Assembly: GCA_024291935.2 (NCBI GenBank)
Contig: CM044316.1
Coordinates: forward strand, 71,688,501-71,752,500
Length of the DNA stretch: 64,000 bases
Direction of reading: 5' to 3'
Source: Okapia johnstoni
Taxonomy: Eukaryota; Chordata; Mammalia; Artiodactyla; Giraffidae
The translations under genes were made by a program, and so were the position numbers. The notes under the pieces were generated by a model that saw only the letters and a list, made by a program, of their open reading frames with translations, did not search any database and had not been told where the DNA came from. Numbering within the stretch: position 1 is the first letter of the stretch; each line of letters starts with the position of its first letter. Shown here piece after piece: positions 1-11,690 of the stretch.

Positions 1-81
1 CCCTGGTGGTACAGGGCCTACTGGCATGCCATCTCCTGGGGGAATGTTTCCTAGCACTGGACTGGGAGCTGCTGCAGCACT
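1..81 (-). CDS. SSBP2: SSBP2 exon (partial, runs off left edge)
   Basis: Read on the minus strand from 81 to 1, the segment is 27 codons with no stop, including [15 protein letters not shown] followed by PVGPVPPG. This matches the region just after the N-terminal LUFS/LisH domain of the SSBP family, which are nuclear adaptors that bind LDB1 and stabilise LIM-homeodomain transcription complexes. From family knowledge, GDGMPVGPV points to SSBP2, because SSBP3 has NDGMPGGPI here and SSBP4 differs more. The segment begins the Pro/Gly-rich middle of the protein and should continue into GFFQ beyond position 1. A textbook splice acceptor directly precedes it, so it is a genuine exon rather than a processed pseudogene. 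If the first AG is used the exon starts in phase 0 with a Ser codon. The assignment rests on remembered family sequences. Confidence 0.9.
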
Positions 82-112
82 CTGCAAAGAATAAAGGAGA
101 AACAAACCTATA
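82..112 (-). promoter_or_regulatory. SSBP2: 3' splice site of the SSBP2 exon
   Basis: On the minus strand a pyrimidine-rich tract (tttctcctttattctttgcag) ends in AG at 83-82, immediately before the open exon frame. A second AG lies 2 nt downstream at 81-80. Using it would still give a Ser codon if the previous exon ended in AG, but the first AG is the usual choice. Confidence 0.85.
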
Positions 113-1859
113 TCATTACAGAGAAGGCACAGAACCAAAGACTGATGATAACAGACTGTAGGAAGGGAAGCTTTTCATTCCGGGGAACAAATATTGGTAA
201 TTTTTCCCACTCCAGAGGTAAACTAATATATAGTAGTTACTTTGGTATATGACTAAGTTATTTGGTTTAAACAGATCTCTTTAAAACTTTTTCCAGTTAC
301 AAACTCTAATAAGATGCTATATTTGAGTGACATATAAAAGGCAGTATGATAAAATGATAGTTAAATAAACGCTTTATCTTTAAGGCAGAGACCTATGAAA
401 TGGCAACATCAACAACCAACAGGTAAATAAGTAACAAGTTTGAAAATTACGGTTGTACGAGATGGAAAAAGGAACTCTGTTTAAATTAATTCTCTGTCTA
501 TAGGTGGCAACACTCAGTTTATTCACCTTCTACTATAAATACTATAATTGGTGGCCAAAATAAAATTGATAGCAAAAATAGGGTGGTGAGGATGAAAAGT
601 AATTAGGGGACTGAACAAGAGAAAGGAATTAGATTTGCACAGATCAGTCTCATATAAACAGATTATAAAAAAAACAGATTGAAAAATTCAAAGTCTACTT
701 TACTTGCAAATTATTTCATGGAATCCTACAGCTTCATGAAACAGGAATATGAAAAACTTTGGGACAGGTTCTTTGTGATTGAGTCAAGGTTTTAGATTTA
801 ATTCTTACATAGAGCAGTAATACATACAACTATTTTACAACCATGGATTTACAACAGATCCCTCAATCGGTTTAGATACATTACAAATCCTAAGAATAGT
901 CAGGAAGGGACCAGATATATGTTAAAGACAGATCAGTATGAATCCAACAGTTCTGTTATGAAAGTAACTCAAATCCAAGATCTAGTATATTTGTTATACT
1001 TTTCTCCCATCAATTTATTCATTCATGCATTAATATTCCACGAGAAGATGTAATATCTCAGTATATTTGCAGCACATATTTCCCAGTATATAAATTGGTA
1101 AGATACTAAAGTATGTTTATTCTATAGTACTGGAAGATATTATCAACCAAGGCCAATGATTTTGGTCTTTCCTGAGGAAACCTAGATTTAAATTTGGTTA
1201 TCTAAAGTGTTGTTTACCTATGAATGCCAAAATTCTAAACTTCTGATAAAATACATAAGTATTAAAGGAGAAATAGTATTTCTTAGATATTAGACATCAA
1301 TCTATTATCCCATTTTAAACAAAAACGTGCAATTTCATTCAGTGTACATTAATTGAATACCTACCATTTGTCACATACTGTTGTAATTTGGATTATATAT
1401 CAACACTCATGTTTTTTTAAAAAATGAAAGGCAAATTGCTTTCTCATTTTAACTAAACTTGTATAAAATTTTCATATACAATGTTAGAGTAAGAGAAAAC
1501 CTTACCAAACATTTATCTTCTTTTAGTCAAATATATATGGTTATAGGTAGATCTAGGAAGAAAGATTTGATATACACCTTTTGACAGTCCATTACTATAA
1601 TGGGGAAGTTGCTCTTAGTACTAGAAGTTAGACATAGGATGTCACTATTGTTCTAATTAATTGTAGAACAGAAACCTTTTCCTGCAATAAAAAACTTACT
1701 TAAAAGAGACAAGTTTGTAAACCACACTCACCTATGCTTTTATAGAAATGTACACTACAATGTTGAGCAGGTTTACAAGAAAAAAACCAGAATTTAGTGA
1801 ATTGCTGCAACTGCTTAGTGCTGTACAAACATGCTATTTCTCCTGTAATTCTTGTTGCC
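113..1859. other. Intron sequence without recognised element
   Basis: AT-rich sequence adjoining the SSBP2 acceptor. I see no repeat family, gene or RNA that I can name. Confidence 0.5.
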
Positions 1860-1870
1860 TAGCAAGTATA

Positions 1871-2076
1871 CTGGGGCTTAAGTGGCAAACAATCTGCCTG
1901 CCAATGCAGGAGCCGCAGGAGACACAGGTTCGATCCCTGGGTTGGGAAGATACCTTAGAGGAGGAAATGGCAACCCACTCCAGTATTCTTGCCTGGGAAA
2001 TCCCATGGACAGGAGTCTGGGGGGCCACAGTCTACGGTGTTGCAAAGAACTGGACATGACTAAGCACAGCACAGGA
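1871..2076 (+). repeat. Bov-tA SINE
   Basis: tRNA-derived head (gcctgccaatgcaggag, then a B-box-like ggttcgatccctgggt) fused to the Bov-A body (cccactccagtattcttgcc). Part of the head is missing. It is flanked by an imperfect 11 bp target-site duplication (TSD), tagcaagtata at 1860-1870 and tagtaagtata at 2077-2087. Confidence 0.92.
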
Positions 2077-2087
2077 TAGTAAGTATA

Positions 2088-4792
2088 TTAAAAAAAGCTT
2101 TTGCCTATCTAAAGGGAAAAATATTTGTTTGTATCTAAACTAAAACTTAACAGTTAAAGATGTTAGGTTGGCATTGGCTCCTTTATTTTTTCTGTTTTCT
2201 GGCGGGTGGGGGTGGATTATACTGTTAAAAGGTATAAAATATACTAGTTTTTTCTTCAAAGTTCTTCACTGTATATGTTTTGTAAGGGCTTTTTTCAGCT
2301 ATTATTTAAAAATGAAACAAATGATACAGATGAAGATTTAAGCAAGTTAAATCTGAAATACTTTCTGAATTTTCATTTTATGACTTCAAAATTAGTTAAT
2401 AAATTCAATCAAAATATATCTTGCCAGGACTCTCTTACAAGCTCTACAACATAATAGCTGACATAATAGAAAAAAAAAATCCTTGCCTTTTTGGAATTAA
2501 TATTCTAGTGAGGGAGGAAAAACACAATTAGTGCTATGGAGAAAAAGAAAGCAAGAAATAAGAGAGTTCCCAGTTAAGAGGGTAGGAATTATAATTTTAA
2601 ATAGAATAGTCAGAAATGAATGAATCAACCAAACAAATGGATCAAATTATAGTGACTAATTGATTTAAATATGCTTCTTTCGCTGTTGTTGAGATCACCT
2701 TCCTACATCTTAAAGATGTCTTACATATTTATATTTTGCACGTATTCCTTCACAAGTGTACAAGAACTATTAAAAAATTTTTCTTTCATAATAATCACAT
2801 TGTGGCCATAACGATCGAGATGTCTTGAAAATAGTTTTGTGGCCACGTGATTTCTAGTATAGAGCACGATGCTTTAGTTTTCTGGCGTAATAGCAAGTTC
2901 CAGACTTGGCCTAAGGACATAAATCGAAGTGAACGGAATACTAGTAATTACCCAGTTTATTTACCCAGTACAAAGCACTAGCGTAGAGCATTTCAGTCCA
3001 AACTTCACTTTGTGGATCACAGTTTTGAGCTGAATTATCCATCCATTCTTCTGGGATTTACTGACAAGGGATAATTGCTCCCTTTATTGTCCTGTGTGGA
3101 CTCAAGCTTAGAGTACCATTTGGTACACCACGGTGATCAATAACAAATACTAGTCTGATAATAAACACTAAAAAGACACATTAAATGTTACTCTAAGCAT
3201 TGGAAAACAGTGTGTTTTTCAAACTGCCTAAATTGCTCATTTATATACAGTAGCAATATAAATAATATTAAAACATGCTTTGAAACTGTAAGCCACTGAA
3301 GAATCAGGTTTTAGGGATTAAAGCTTTATGTAGAAGGGTGAAATACCACATTTCTTGGGTTTCATGGCTGGAATTTCTAAGACTTGTTTCAAGTTTATTT
3401 CCAACTCACAAGACAAATTTATCTCAAGACTTGAGGATCCACAAAAATTTTGTTGGTTCTAACTCATAAAGTATGTATTATTCTGAGGGGGTGGGTTGTG
3501 AACTAGAAAAGGAGAGCAAATAATTTAATTAGACTAAGAGCTACTACAAAGCATTAGCTTCACTGGATTTGTGTGAATTCCCATTAGAACACCATGGAAA
3601 ATCCTTTACATATAATATATCCGCAATTATTTAGGGTTGACTTTTTATGTTCTCTCTCCTGTGAAAAAGAAAGACATATAAATAACATGGTTTTAAAATA
3701 TTTCTTCTAAATTAAGTGACTATTTTTGGAGCAAATATAAAAATATTAATTACCATTAAAAATATTTTTTGTTTCACTGGTTTAATTTATATGATTTTAA
3801 TATATATTTTCAGATTTGTATTTTCTAATTACTCTTAAATTAACTTTCTTTGCCACATGACTTGAATTTCAATGCTTTTTTGAAAGTGAAAATTTTAATT
3901 TTAAAAATATTTTCCTAAATCACTATCTTTACTTACTTTTTATAAATACAATACATTAAATTTGATATTTTCAAATGAAATAAATTATGGAACAATTATT
4001 TGCTTTCCCAAGGAAAATATTACAATGAACTTTAAAGAGTCACCACAAAATGAATTTTATGTTGCTATATATTTCAGTCTCCTTTCTTGGACTTTGTGTT
4101 TTCATATCTTTCTACCTTGTAACAAGGCACAAGTCAACCTACGCTCCTTCCTCATGTTACTGACTTTTCCTTTGTATATGTGTCTAGCACCATTTCCCAT
4201 TTTCTCTTCAATGCTATTACATAACTGAATTTTAATATTTTTATTCTCTAATTCCCTATTTCTGAATGTAAAGAACAGTGAGGTATGCTGTTATTTTATA
4301 TTTTCCTTTTTTAACAATCTAAAATAAAATCTAAAAGAGTTCTTATTTTAACCTTAGTTATTATCACTAGTGACCTCTGGTAGGAAAAATAAAAGTTGTA
4401 TATACTCTTGTAAGAAAGTTTCAAAACAACAGGCTTGTTTTGAAAATAAAATTTTGCTTAAAATTAAAACTAGGATGCAGTCGATTATAAAATACAATTA
4501 AATAACTAACAGTTTTAGTTACTAAGGATGGTACAGAACCAGCTGCCTAGGAATACACTGGGAATCAAGACATAAAATCTACATTTGGTAGAAAAGGAAA
4601 AAGATCTTTAAAGTATATGTAAAATTGTGAAGGTAATAATAGAAACTATAATAGTGATATACTTATTGGAAATTCGAAGAAATGACTAGGAAGAGACCTG
4701 GCAGAGAATTATTGGTATTTACTATTAAGACACTTGCAATATTTTTAAGGCAGATACAAGTATTGTTTTGAGAAACATTTAAAATGTTGATA
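2088..4792. other. Intron sequence, mostly unrecognised
   Basis: AT-rich and without a nameable repeat. A patch around 2800-3130 keeps several CpG-containing words (cgatcg, cacgtg, ggcgta, cgaagtgaacgg) that are scarce in the surrounding intron. It is a possible conserved element (see findings). Confidence 0.4.
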
Positions 4793-5775
4793 CAGTAGAC
4801 TCCCTTATCTATGGGGGATAGATTCCAAGACCTTTACTGGATGCCTGAAACTGCAGATAGTACTGAACCCTGTATATGTTTTTTCCTATACATATATAAT
4901 TATGATAAAGTTTAATTTATAAATTAGGCACAGTAAGAGATTAACAATAATAACCAAAAATAATATGATTATAACAATATACTGTGATAAAAGTTCTATG
5001 AATGTGGTCTCTCTCCTTTACTTCCTCACTTCTGGCAGTGGCTTCATCAACAGATGCAGCTCTTTTGTAATTTTTATATTATTTGATCTAAACCTATTCC
5101 TGCATCCGTGTAACCATCCCTTACTGGCAGAAAATGTCTTGATGTCACCTGGTTCAGAGGCTCTCTTGCTGAAGTCTTGTTCATGTCTCCCAGCCACAAA
5201 TGTTATTATGCCTTTTCTACCTTAACTAAGTGCTCATCATGCCCTGTGGCCATAACTTTTGCAGTCTGAGGTGTGAAAACCAGCACAGATGTCTTTTTTC
5301 CTTTGTCACAATTTCATAGAAGACTCCTTCTTACCAAAGATCTTAGCAACCTCAGCCTACGATTGCTTTTCTTTCCTTATTAAGTCTAGAACTTTCAACT
5401 TTTCACTTAAAGGAAGCCTTTTCCAACTTCTTCTGGTGTATCTGAATTGCCCACATCACTACTGTTGTGCTTTGGACTATTAATAAGCAAAGTAAGGGTC
5501 ACATGAACACAAGCACTGTGATACCATGAGAGTGGATTTGATAACCCAGACAGCTGCTAACTGATCAATGGGTGGGTTAAGCTGGACAAAGGGATGATTC
5601 ATGTCCTAGGCAGGATGACGCAGGACAGGGTGAGATGTCATCACACTACTCAGAATAGTGTGCATTTTAAAACTTACGAATTGCTTATTTCTGAATCTTT
5701 AATTTTTTTCAGATCCTAGTTGTGAATAACAAAAATTGCAGAAATCAAAACCGTGGCTAAGCATGGCTCTGTAGT
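4793..5775 (-). mobile_element. Tigger-type DNA transposon, internally deleted
   Basis: The left end reads cagtagactcccttatc and continues through a Tigger-like terminal region. The right end near 5750-5775 (aaaaccgtggctaag) is a degraded inverted partner. On the minus strand at about 5300-5410 the sequence encodes a broken pogo/CENP-B-type helix-turn-helix: VLDLIRKEKQS, a stop, then AEVAKIFGKKESS. This is the expected N-terminus of a Tigger transposase. At about 1 kb it is much shorter than a full element, and stops and frameshifts make it inactive. The subfamily is not assigned. Confidence 0.78.
5300..5410 (-). pseudogene. Tigger transposase N-terminal remnant
   Basis: The minus-strand frame gives LDLIRKEKQS, stop, AEVAKIFGKKESS, then another stop. 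This resembles the DNA-binding helix-turn-helix of pogo-like transposases. It is a dead fossil fragment inside the transposon at 4793-5775; the catalytic DDE part is not seen. Confidence 0.65.
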
Positions 5776-6859
5776 AGCTTTTCTGTCTTCACAATTTTAA
5801 TGCAGAGCACAGTTAAATACTTTGGCTATTGGTTGAAGACATGCTCTTTACCATACTAAGAAATATTTCTATGCCTAGTGTTTTTTAAACAATTTTCAAA
5901 GATCAGGAATAATAAGAGACACATTGCCTTTTCATATTTGATTGGTATTATTTAGTTTTTCTTTTGGGAAGCATGATATAAGTAACTATATATTGACAGT
6001 TTTCTTAAACCATCATTGTATTTGAGATAAGCCATGCTTGATCATTATGGATGATCCTTTTAATAGGCTAACAATTTTATTAGCTAAAATATTTTATTTA
6101 GGATCTTCATATCTATTTTCTAAATGAGACAGGTTTAGAAAATTCCTTGCTAGATTATATTTTCAAATTTAAGCATTAGGATTATTCTGCTTCCTCAAAA
6201 TGGACTGGATGGCACTCTTTTGCAATGCTCTGAAGAAATTTACATAATATGGTGTTTATCTACTTTGTGAAGTTAAAAAATATGCAGTGATAAAACTGCC
6301 TGAATACAAAGGCAATTTGGAAGTAATTACGGTCCTGATTTTTTAAAATATTTTTTATCTTATTTACTTCAATTCTGTTCATTTATCTTTTTCCCAGAAA
6401 ACTTCATTTCTTTGGGACTTTTTGTTTTATTCATATACACACTACTTCCACATGTTTTAAAAAGGTCCTCTGTAGCAGCTGTGAGAGACTGCAAGTAGAC
6501 CACCACCATCTGTCCTTCGTCTTTTCCCACAGTAGGAGAAAAGTAGCCAGGGACCACAACCCAGCTACAAGATGCTGCTCAGTCTCCATGCTCTCACCAA
6601 GAGTTAAGCTCTTACTAATGTGAGCAGAAGAGGTACACATCACTTTCTGGATGCCTCCTACTTATTTTTAATTGGAGATCCAATTTCTGTCATGCCTATA
6701 AGACCAATGCCCTGAACAATGGTGGAGGACCTGCTAGCCTTAGTCTCTGGATGACTCTGTGGAGCACAGCCTGCCTACCTGCCCTGGCCTGCCTTCCTGA
6801 ACTGCTGGTCCTTAACAGATGATGACTGTTTTTTCCTAAATTGAATAAGTGTTGTCACC
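5776..6859. other. Intron sequence, possibly with an old unassigned repeat
   Basis: Mostly unrecognised AT-rich DNA. The more GC-balanced stretch 6480-6830 resembles an ancient mammalian interspersed repeat (agcagaagaggtacacatcac and following), but I cannot name the family. Confidence 0.35.
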
Positions 6860-8770
6860 ATTGTCATCATTATCTTTGCCAGGAATTGTTCTATTAATTC
6901 ACCTTTTTTCCCTATTTAATAGATTTTATTCTTTAAAATTTTTTTCTACTTTCCTTTGTTTAAAAAAGGTTTTATTTTCAAACTTTGTAATAAATTAGTA
7001 AATATTTTCTCTTTTTTTAAAAAGATAAATAATATGAAACTGTAAATTGGGCTCTAAATTTATCCTTGATTGCATCTGCAAGGTTTGATGGTGGTATTCA
7101 TGACTTTTTCCCTAGATCATCCAGTAAATATAATTTTAATTTTCCAAAGAGTTACTGGATATAACAGGAAACCAAAATTATACTGATTAGATGATTTAGA
7201 AAAAAATGAGAACACTAATACCAAACTTTGTACATGTAACCAAAGATATACTTTAATTTACAAATGCATGGAGGTTTTATTTTCATTTTTAGTTTCTAGT
7301 TTCCCAATTGTGCCCAGGTAAGATATACCATGGGCTTCCCAGGGGGTGCCAGTGGTAAAGAACCTGGCTGCTAATGCAAGAGATGTAAGAGATGCAGGTT
7401 CCATCCCTGAGTCAGGAAGACCCTTGCAGGAGGGCATGGCAACCCTCTCCAGTATTCTTGCCTGGAGAATCTCCTGGACAGAGGAGCCTGGTGAGCTGTA
7501 GTCCATAGGGTCACACAGAGTCAGACATGACTGAAGCGACTTAGCATGCACACAAAATATACAACTTCTGTATTTAGGAACTTTTGAATAATTTTTATAT
7601 GGCCTAATCAATGACCAATTTTAATAATATTCAAGAATACTTAATAAAATATCCGTGTTCTTGGTCTACATTTTTATCTATTTGCCAAATACCTTTATAT
7701 TGTCCCTAATTTTTGTCCTCTTGCTCTTTCAAATATATATATAATATCCTACAACTGCTGCTTGTCCATTTAACTTTTCTCTTTCATGTTTAATAATCAT
7801 TGCCTTGAATCTATTTTGCCTAAAATTAATATTTCAAACTCAGGTTTTTGTGTGCTCATATATCAAATGATCTCCTATCCATTTCTTTTAAAACTTTATG
7901 CTATGTTTAACTGTTCCACTTGTTAGCAGAAAAGACCTCTCATATGCATCTAATAAGATGTCCTTTAAAGCTAGAAAGAAGAAACTTTTCTCCATCTTAA
8001 GCTTTAAAGGTACTAATGTTAAGACAAACAATACTGTTTACCTTTCTTTATGAAAAATGAAGGTGGCTTTCTCTTACTCTACATCACCCTCTTCTATTTC
8101 TTAACCCTTATTATAAACACCTAGAGTTTTAGGTATAAACTTTTTGTCTTAATCACCTCTTCTTTCAGTAATAATTTTTACCTCTATATTCAGTTTTATA
8201 ATCAGTTTTATACTTTCAGCATAAAAAATAACTCCAATTTTGTCTAGTTTTTTCCCTTCCAGCTTAAGAAAATAACTGTGCTACTCATATGAGTTGCAAT
8301 TTGCATACATTTCTTAGTTGGCTAGAGGATGTATGAATACCATTTTCCATATCCTTATATGTACAAATGTCTTTTTTAACTCACATCAAAACTACAGATA
8401 CCCCTGTACCACTGTTGTCTGGTATTAATGTTGCTGAGAAGTCTGATGCCATGTTCCTTGGGATGTAAACTGTTTTTCTCTTCTAAAGATATGATGGCTG
8501 TTTTCTTGATGTTTATAATTCCCAGTGTTTCAATTCCAGAGGTATTGATTTCTAAATTTCTTGTCTAGTGAGATGTGAACCTTTTTAGTGATCGTAACTG
8601 GGTTATTTTTTTCTAATTACACAAGTTGAGGGGAAATTTTTTTCAGTTAATAGATGTAAAAGAAAGATCTGGCAAACCTTGCAAATATTTTTAGCAACTA
8701 AGTAAATACTTATGATATTCTTGATAACTGTGGAAGTATGCTTAAAAATCTTGCTACGACAGGATTTTAA
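6860..8770 (-). repeat. Old L1/HAL1-like LINE remnant
   Basis: T-rich sequence in antisense LINE style. Stretches such as ttgctgagaagtctgatgcc (about 8431-8450) and ccatatccttatatgtacaa (about 8348-8367) resemble the reverse strand of old L1 or HAL1 open reading frames. The copy is heavily diverged and is split by the Bov-tA at 7332-7554. Borders are approximate. Confidence 0.45.
7332..7554 (+). repeat. Bov-tA SINE
   Basis: gggcttcccagg head, gatgcaggttccatccctga B-box region, Bov-A body, and tail gactgaagcgacttagcatg. The head contains a small internal duplication (agatgtaagagatg). An imperfect TSD is likely: aagatatacca at 7320-7330 against aaaatatacaa at 7554-7564. Confidence 0.93.
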
Positions 8771-8788
8771 CAAGTTAATAGTGGCATG

Positions 8789-8999
8789 GAAGGGCTTTCC
8801 TGATGGCTCAGTGATAAAGAATCTTCCTGCCAATGCAGGAGATGTGGGTTTGATCCCTGGGTCAGGAAGATCCCCTGGAGGAGGAAATGACAATCCACTC
8901 CAGTATTCTTGCCTGGGAAATCCCATGGATAGAGAAGCCTGATGGGCAACAGTTCATGAGGTCACAAAAGATTCAGACATGACTCAGCAACTGAACAAC
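8789..8999 (+). repeat. Bov-tA SINE with perfect TSD
   Basis: Complete tRNA-derived head and Bov-A body. The exact 12 bp duplication aatagtggcatg lies at 8777-8788 and 9000-9011. A perfect duplication suggests a fairly recent insertion. Confidence 0.96.
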
Positions 9000-9011
9000 A
9001 ATAGTGGCATG

Positions 9012-9262
9012 CAAAACTGGTCAGTACACTTGTAGAAAGCACTTCACATGCATACACCATGTGCTGTAAAAATTAATAAATCTTGAACTATGAGAAAAAC
9101 AGTGTGCATTAAACATGTTCACGGTCATATATTTACAGTAAGAAATAGTCAAATTTAATAATAATATAATACTTCTATAAATTGCAGCACAAATAAGTGA
9201 CAGAACATGTTTCAACCATCAAAAATCATAGTTACAAATGGAATTATTTGGGAAACAGGAGT
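9012..9262. other. Spacer between two opposed Bov-tA copies
   Basis: Unrecognised AT-rich sequence separating the plus-strand Bov-tA (8789-8999) from the minus-strand one (9276-9477). Confidence 0.5.
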
Positions 9263-9275
9263 TTATTTATAATAT

Positions 9276-9477
9276 GAAAAAGAAAGTGTTAGTCACTCAG
9301 TCGTGTCTGACTCTTTGCGACCCATGGACTGTAGCCCACCAGGCTCCTCTGTCCATGGAATTCTCCAGGCAAGAGTACTGGAGTGGGTTGCCATTTCCTT
9401 CTCCAGGGGATCTTCCTGACCCAGAGATCAAATCTGGGTCTCCTGATTCTTTACCATCTGAGCCATCAGGGAAGGTC
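9276..9477 (-). repeat. Bov-tA SINE
   Basis: Antisense copy: agtcactcagtcgtgtctga tail, Bov-A body and inverted head (ctgagccatcaggga). Flanked by a 13 bp TSD with one mismatch, ttatttataatat at 9263-9275 and ttatttatgatat at 9478-9490. Confidence 0.95.
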
Positions 9478-9490
9478 TTATTTATGATAT

Positions 9491-11389
9491 AGTGCTATTT
9501 AAAACATTCCAAATACAGAATTGGGTGTATGACTATAATTATGGAAATGGTAAAAAAAATTATCAAAGATGGTAGATACAAAAAGTTGAGTATTAGAATG
9601 CTATAACTGATAAACTGTTCACACACTTTCTGAAATTTCATGTTTCTGTTTGTAATATAAATAAAAATTACTATAGGTTAAAAATACACACTGCCAGTTT
9701 GTCAATAGCTATAAAAAACAAGGCCAAATGCTCTTAATAACTTAAGACAAACCTAATCCCTAATTTTAAGTTTAAATAAAATGCAGACATTTCTAATTTA
9801 AAAAAGAACTCTTATTTCAATAACATGTGAAACACTTTAATTTTCAGACCATGATGAACCAGTTTTTCTGTTTTGGAAAGTTAGATCCTAGAAACAATCT
9901 AAAAATCACTTTCATTATTGCCGGGCATTAGTTTGTTCTGTCTTCACAAATTCATTTTTAGTGTCACATGCTTTCTACCCTAGTCCACTCCACTCAGTCA
10001 CCCTTTGAAGAGTCTAGAGAACCAGCATCATTGACTACTATTTTAGGCTTGTTTTAAAAATATTTTATAGGTAGTTTTCACAAAACTTAATTATCCAGGG
10101 TATAATCCTCAACCCTTTAGGCTTTCAAAAGAGGGCAAGATTCAGAAATAACATTAAAAACAAAATCAAAAGTAGTTCCTGAGTACCCAGAAACACAGAA
10201 TGTAAAAGAATTGATCTAAACAATGTTTGCCATGCGGAAGAAAAAAAGTGCTTTGATTTGGCTGGTAATTTCTACAAAATGCTACCTTTTTCACACAAAA
10301 GGCAAGAAGCACGGGACATATGATAGGCAATAGAAGGGAAGCAGCTAGTGATGCTAAAACATGTTTTAAGTGCAGGAGAAATGCAAAAGGACTCTGAGAA
10401 ACACAGTGACGATTTCATTCCTAAAGAATACTTTAGCAGGCAGACTTTGATTTAGTTGTTAATTTCAAAACAGCAGAAACCATCATATTTCACTGTTCAG
10501 AAATTAGCTTCCTTGAATTCTCTATTCAACTTTAATCAGAAAAGGTAGATTATAAGAAAATGGCTGACAAATTGGTAGATTTAGTTAGGTGAGGGGTATT
10601 GAGTATTCATTGTATTATTTCTAAACTCTCCCTTCATGTTTGAAATTTTCAAAATAACATGTAGAAAAAGTATGAAAAACTCAAATAAGCTAATGAAATT
10701 AGGCTGCAGTAATGTACAATAATTCAGCTTAAACATGTGGTAAGACTGTACTTTCCAAGATGAACTGAGGGAGCTCCTCTCGAGTTGAACTGTACCACCA
10801 CATGAACTATTCTCTACTGCCATATTTTCAATAACTTTATAAAGGAAAAAAAAGAAAAACAGCTGACCTAAAGAATCTGCTTTGAGACAATTTGGTTCCA
10901 GGTGATATCTTCGCATCTGTACATGCAACCCAAATATTAGCCACCTACTATGTGCCTGGGGCTGATCTAAGATGCACAGATTCATTTTGATCACAAAGAA
11001 TTTTGAACCTAGTATGATGATTACTCCTTGCAATTATGAGTTGTGATGAAAACTCAAATAGCATATAAAATTTTGTTTAAAAATCAAACAAAATGGGGAC
11101 ATTTTAGTCAAACGCTTACTAAAATAACCTTAAGCGCTATTTCAAAATACCATAGTTTAAAGGAAACACAAGGAAAAGGTGTTAGGTTTTTAACCGTTAT
11201 TGATTCTGGTTGTTGCCCTACTTTTTCCTTTTTGACTTCAAAGCTGGAAGCCTTTGTCTTTTTTCTACACTATTGATTCAGTATAAAAATCCCTAGGCTT
11301 CTACCAGTTTGGGGTCTAGGTATTTTAACTATTCTTACGGTAAAAGAAATTGGACAAAGTCATCCCTTGGCAAAAAATTGCTTTCCTCT
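9491..11389. other. Intron sequence, mostly unrecognised
   Basis: AT-rich DNA. A short patch near 10575-10685 resembles an old L1 3' end, and one near 10935-10980 (cacctactatgtgcctgggg) resembles a degraded MIR or L2 in antisense. Neither is certain. Open frames here of up to about 150 codons show no recognisable domain. Confidence 0.35.
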
Positions 11390-11690
11390 ATGGTAGACAG
11401 ACTAGCCCCCCAAAGATACCCATGGGTAATCCTTGGAGCCTGTGAACATGGTGGTTTCTAGAACCTGAAAGCAGTCTCTGGATGACTCCTACAACCACAA
11501 GGAACTGAATTTTACCAACAGCCTACGTAAGTGTGAAAGCCCAGACCTTGATTTCAGCCTTATGAGACCTAAACAGCCCAGTCAACCTTGACTTCTGACA
11601 CAGAGAACTGTGAGATAATAAACTTGAAAGCTGCTAAATTTGTGGCAATTTGTTAAATCATAAGCAGAAAACTAATAACACCCTTCCTCC
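11390..11690 (+). repeat. Old mammalian interspersed repeat, family unassigned
   Basis: The stretch runs from gccccccaaagatacccatg to a tail of the type agaactgtgagataataaac, then aatttgtggcaatttgtta. Its internal order matches a widespread ancient mammalian repeat I recognise by pattern but cannot name with confidence (LTR-type or DNA-type). Confidence 0.45.

Noticed and set aside
1..91. Plus-strand open frame of Pro/Gly-rich residues at the left edge
   Set aside because: It is the antisense of the SSBP2 exon and the true splice acceptor is on the minus strand.
7258..7611. 117-codon minus-strand frame and similar ones in other SINEs
   Set aside because: Antisense reading through Bov-tA; the same peptide recurs at every Bov-tA copy.
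10581..11033. 150-codon minus-strand open frame
   Set aside because: No domain, low-complexity hydrophobic stretches, overlaps possible old repeat sequence and lacks gene context.
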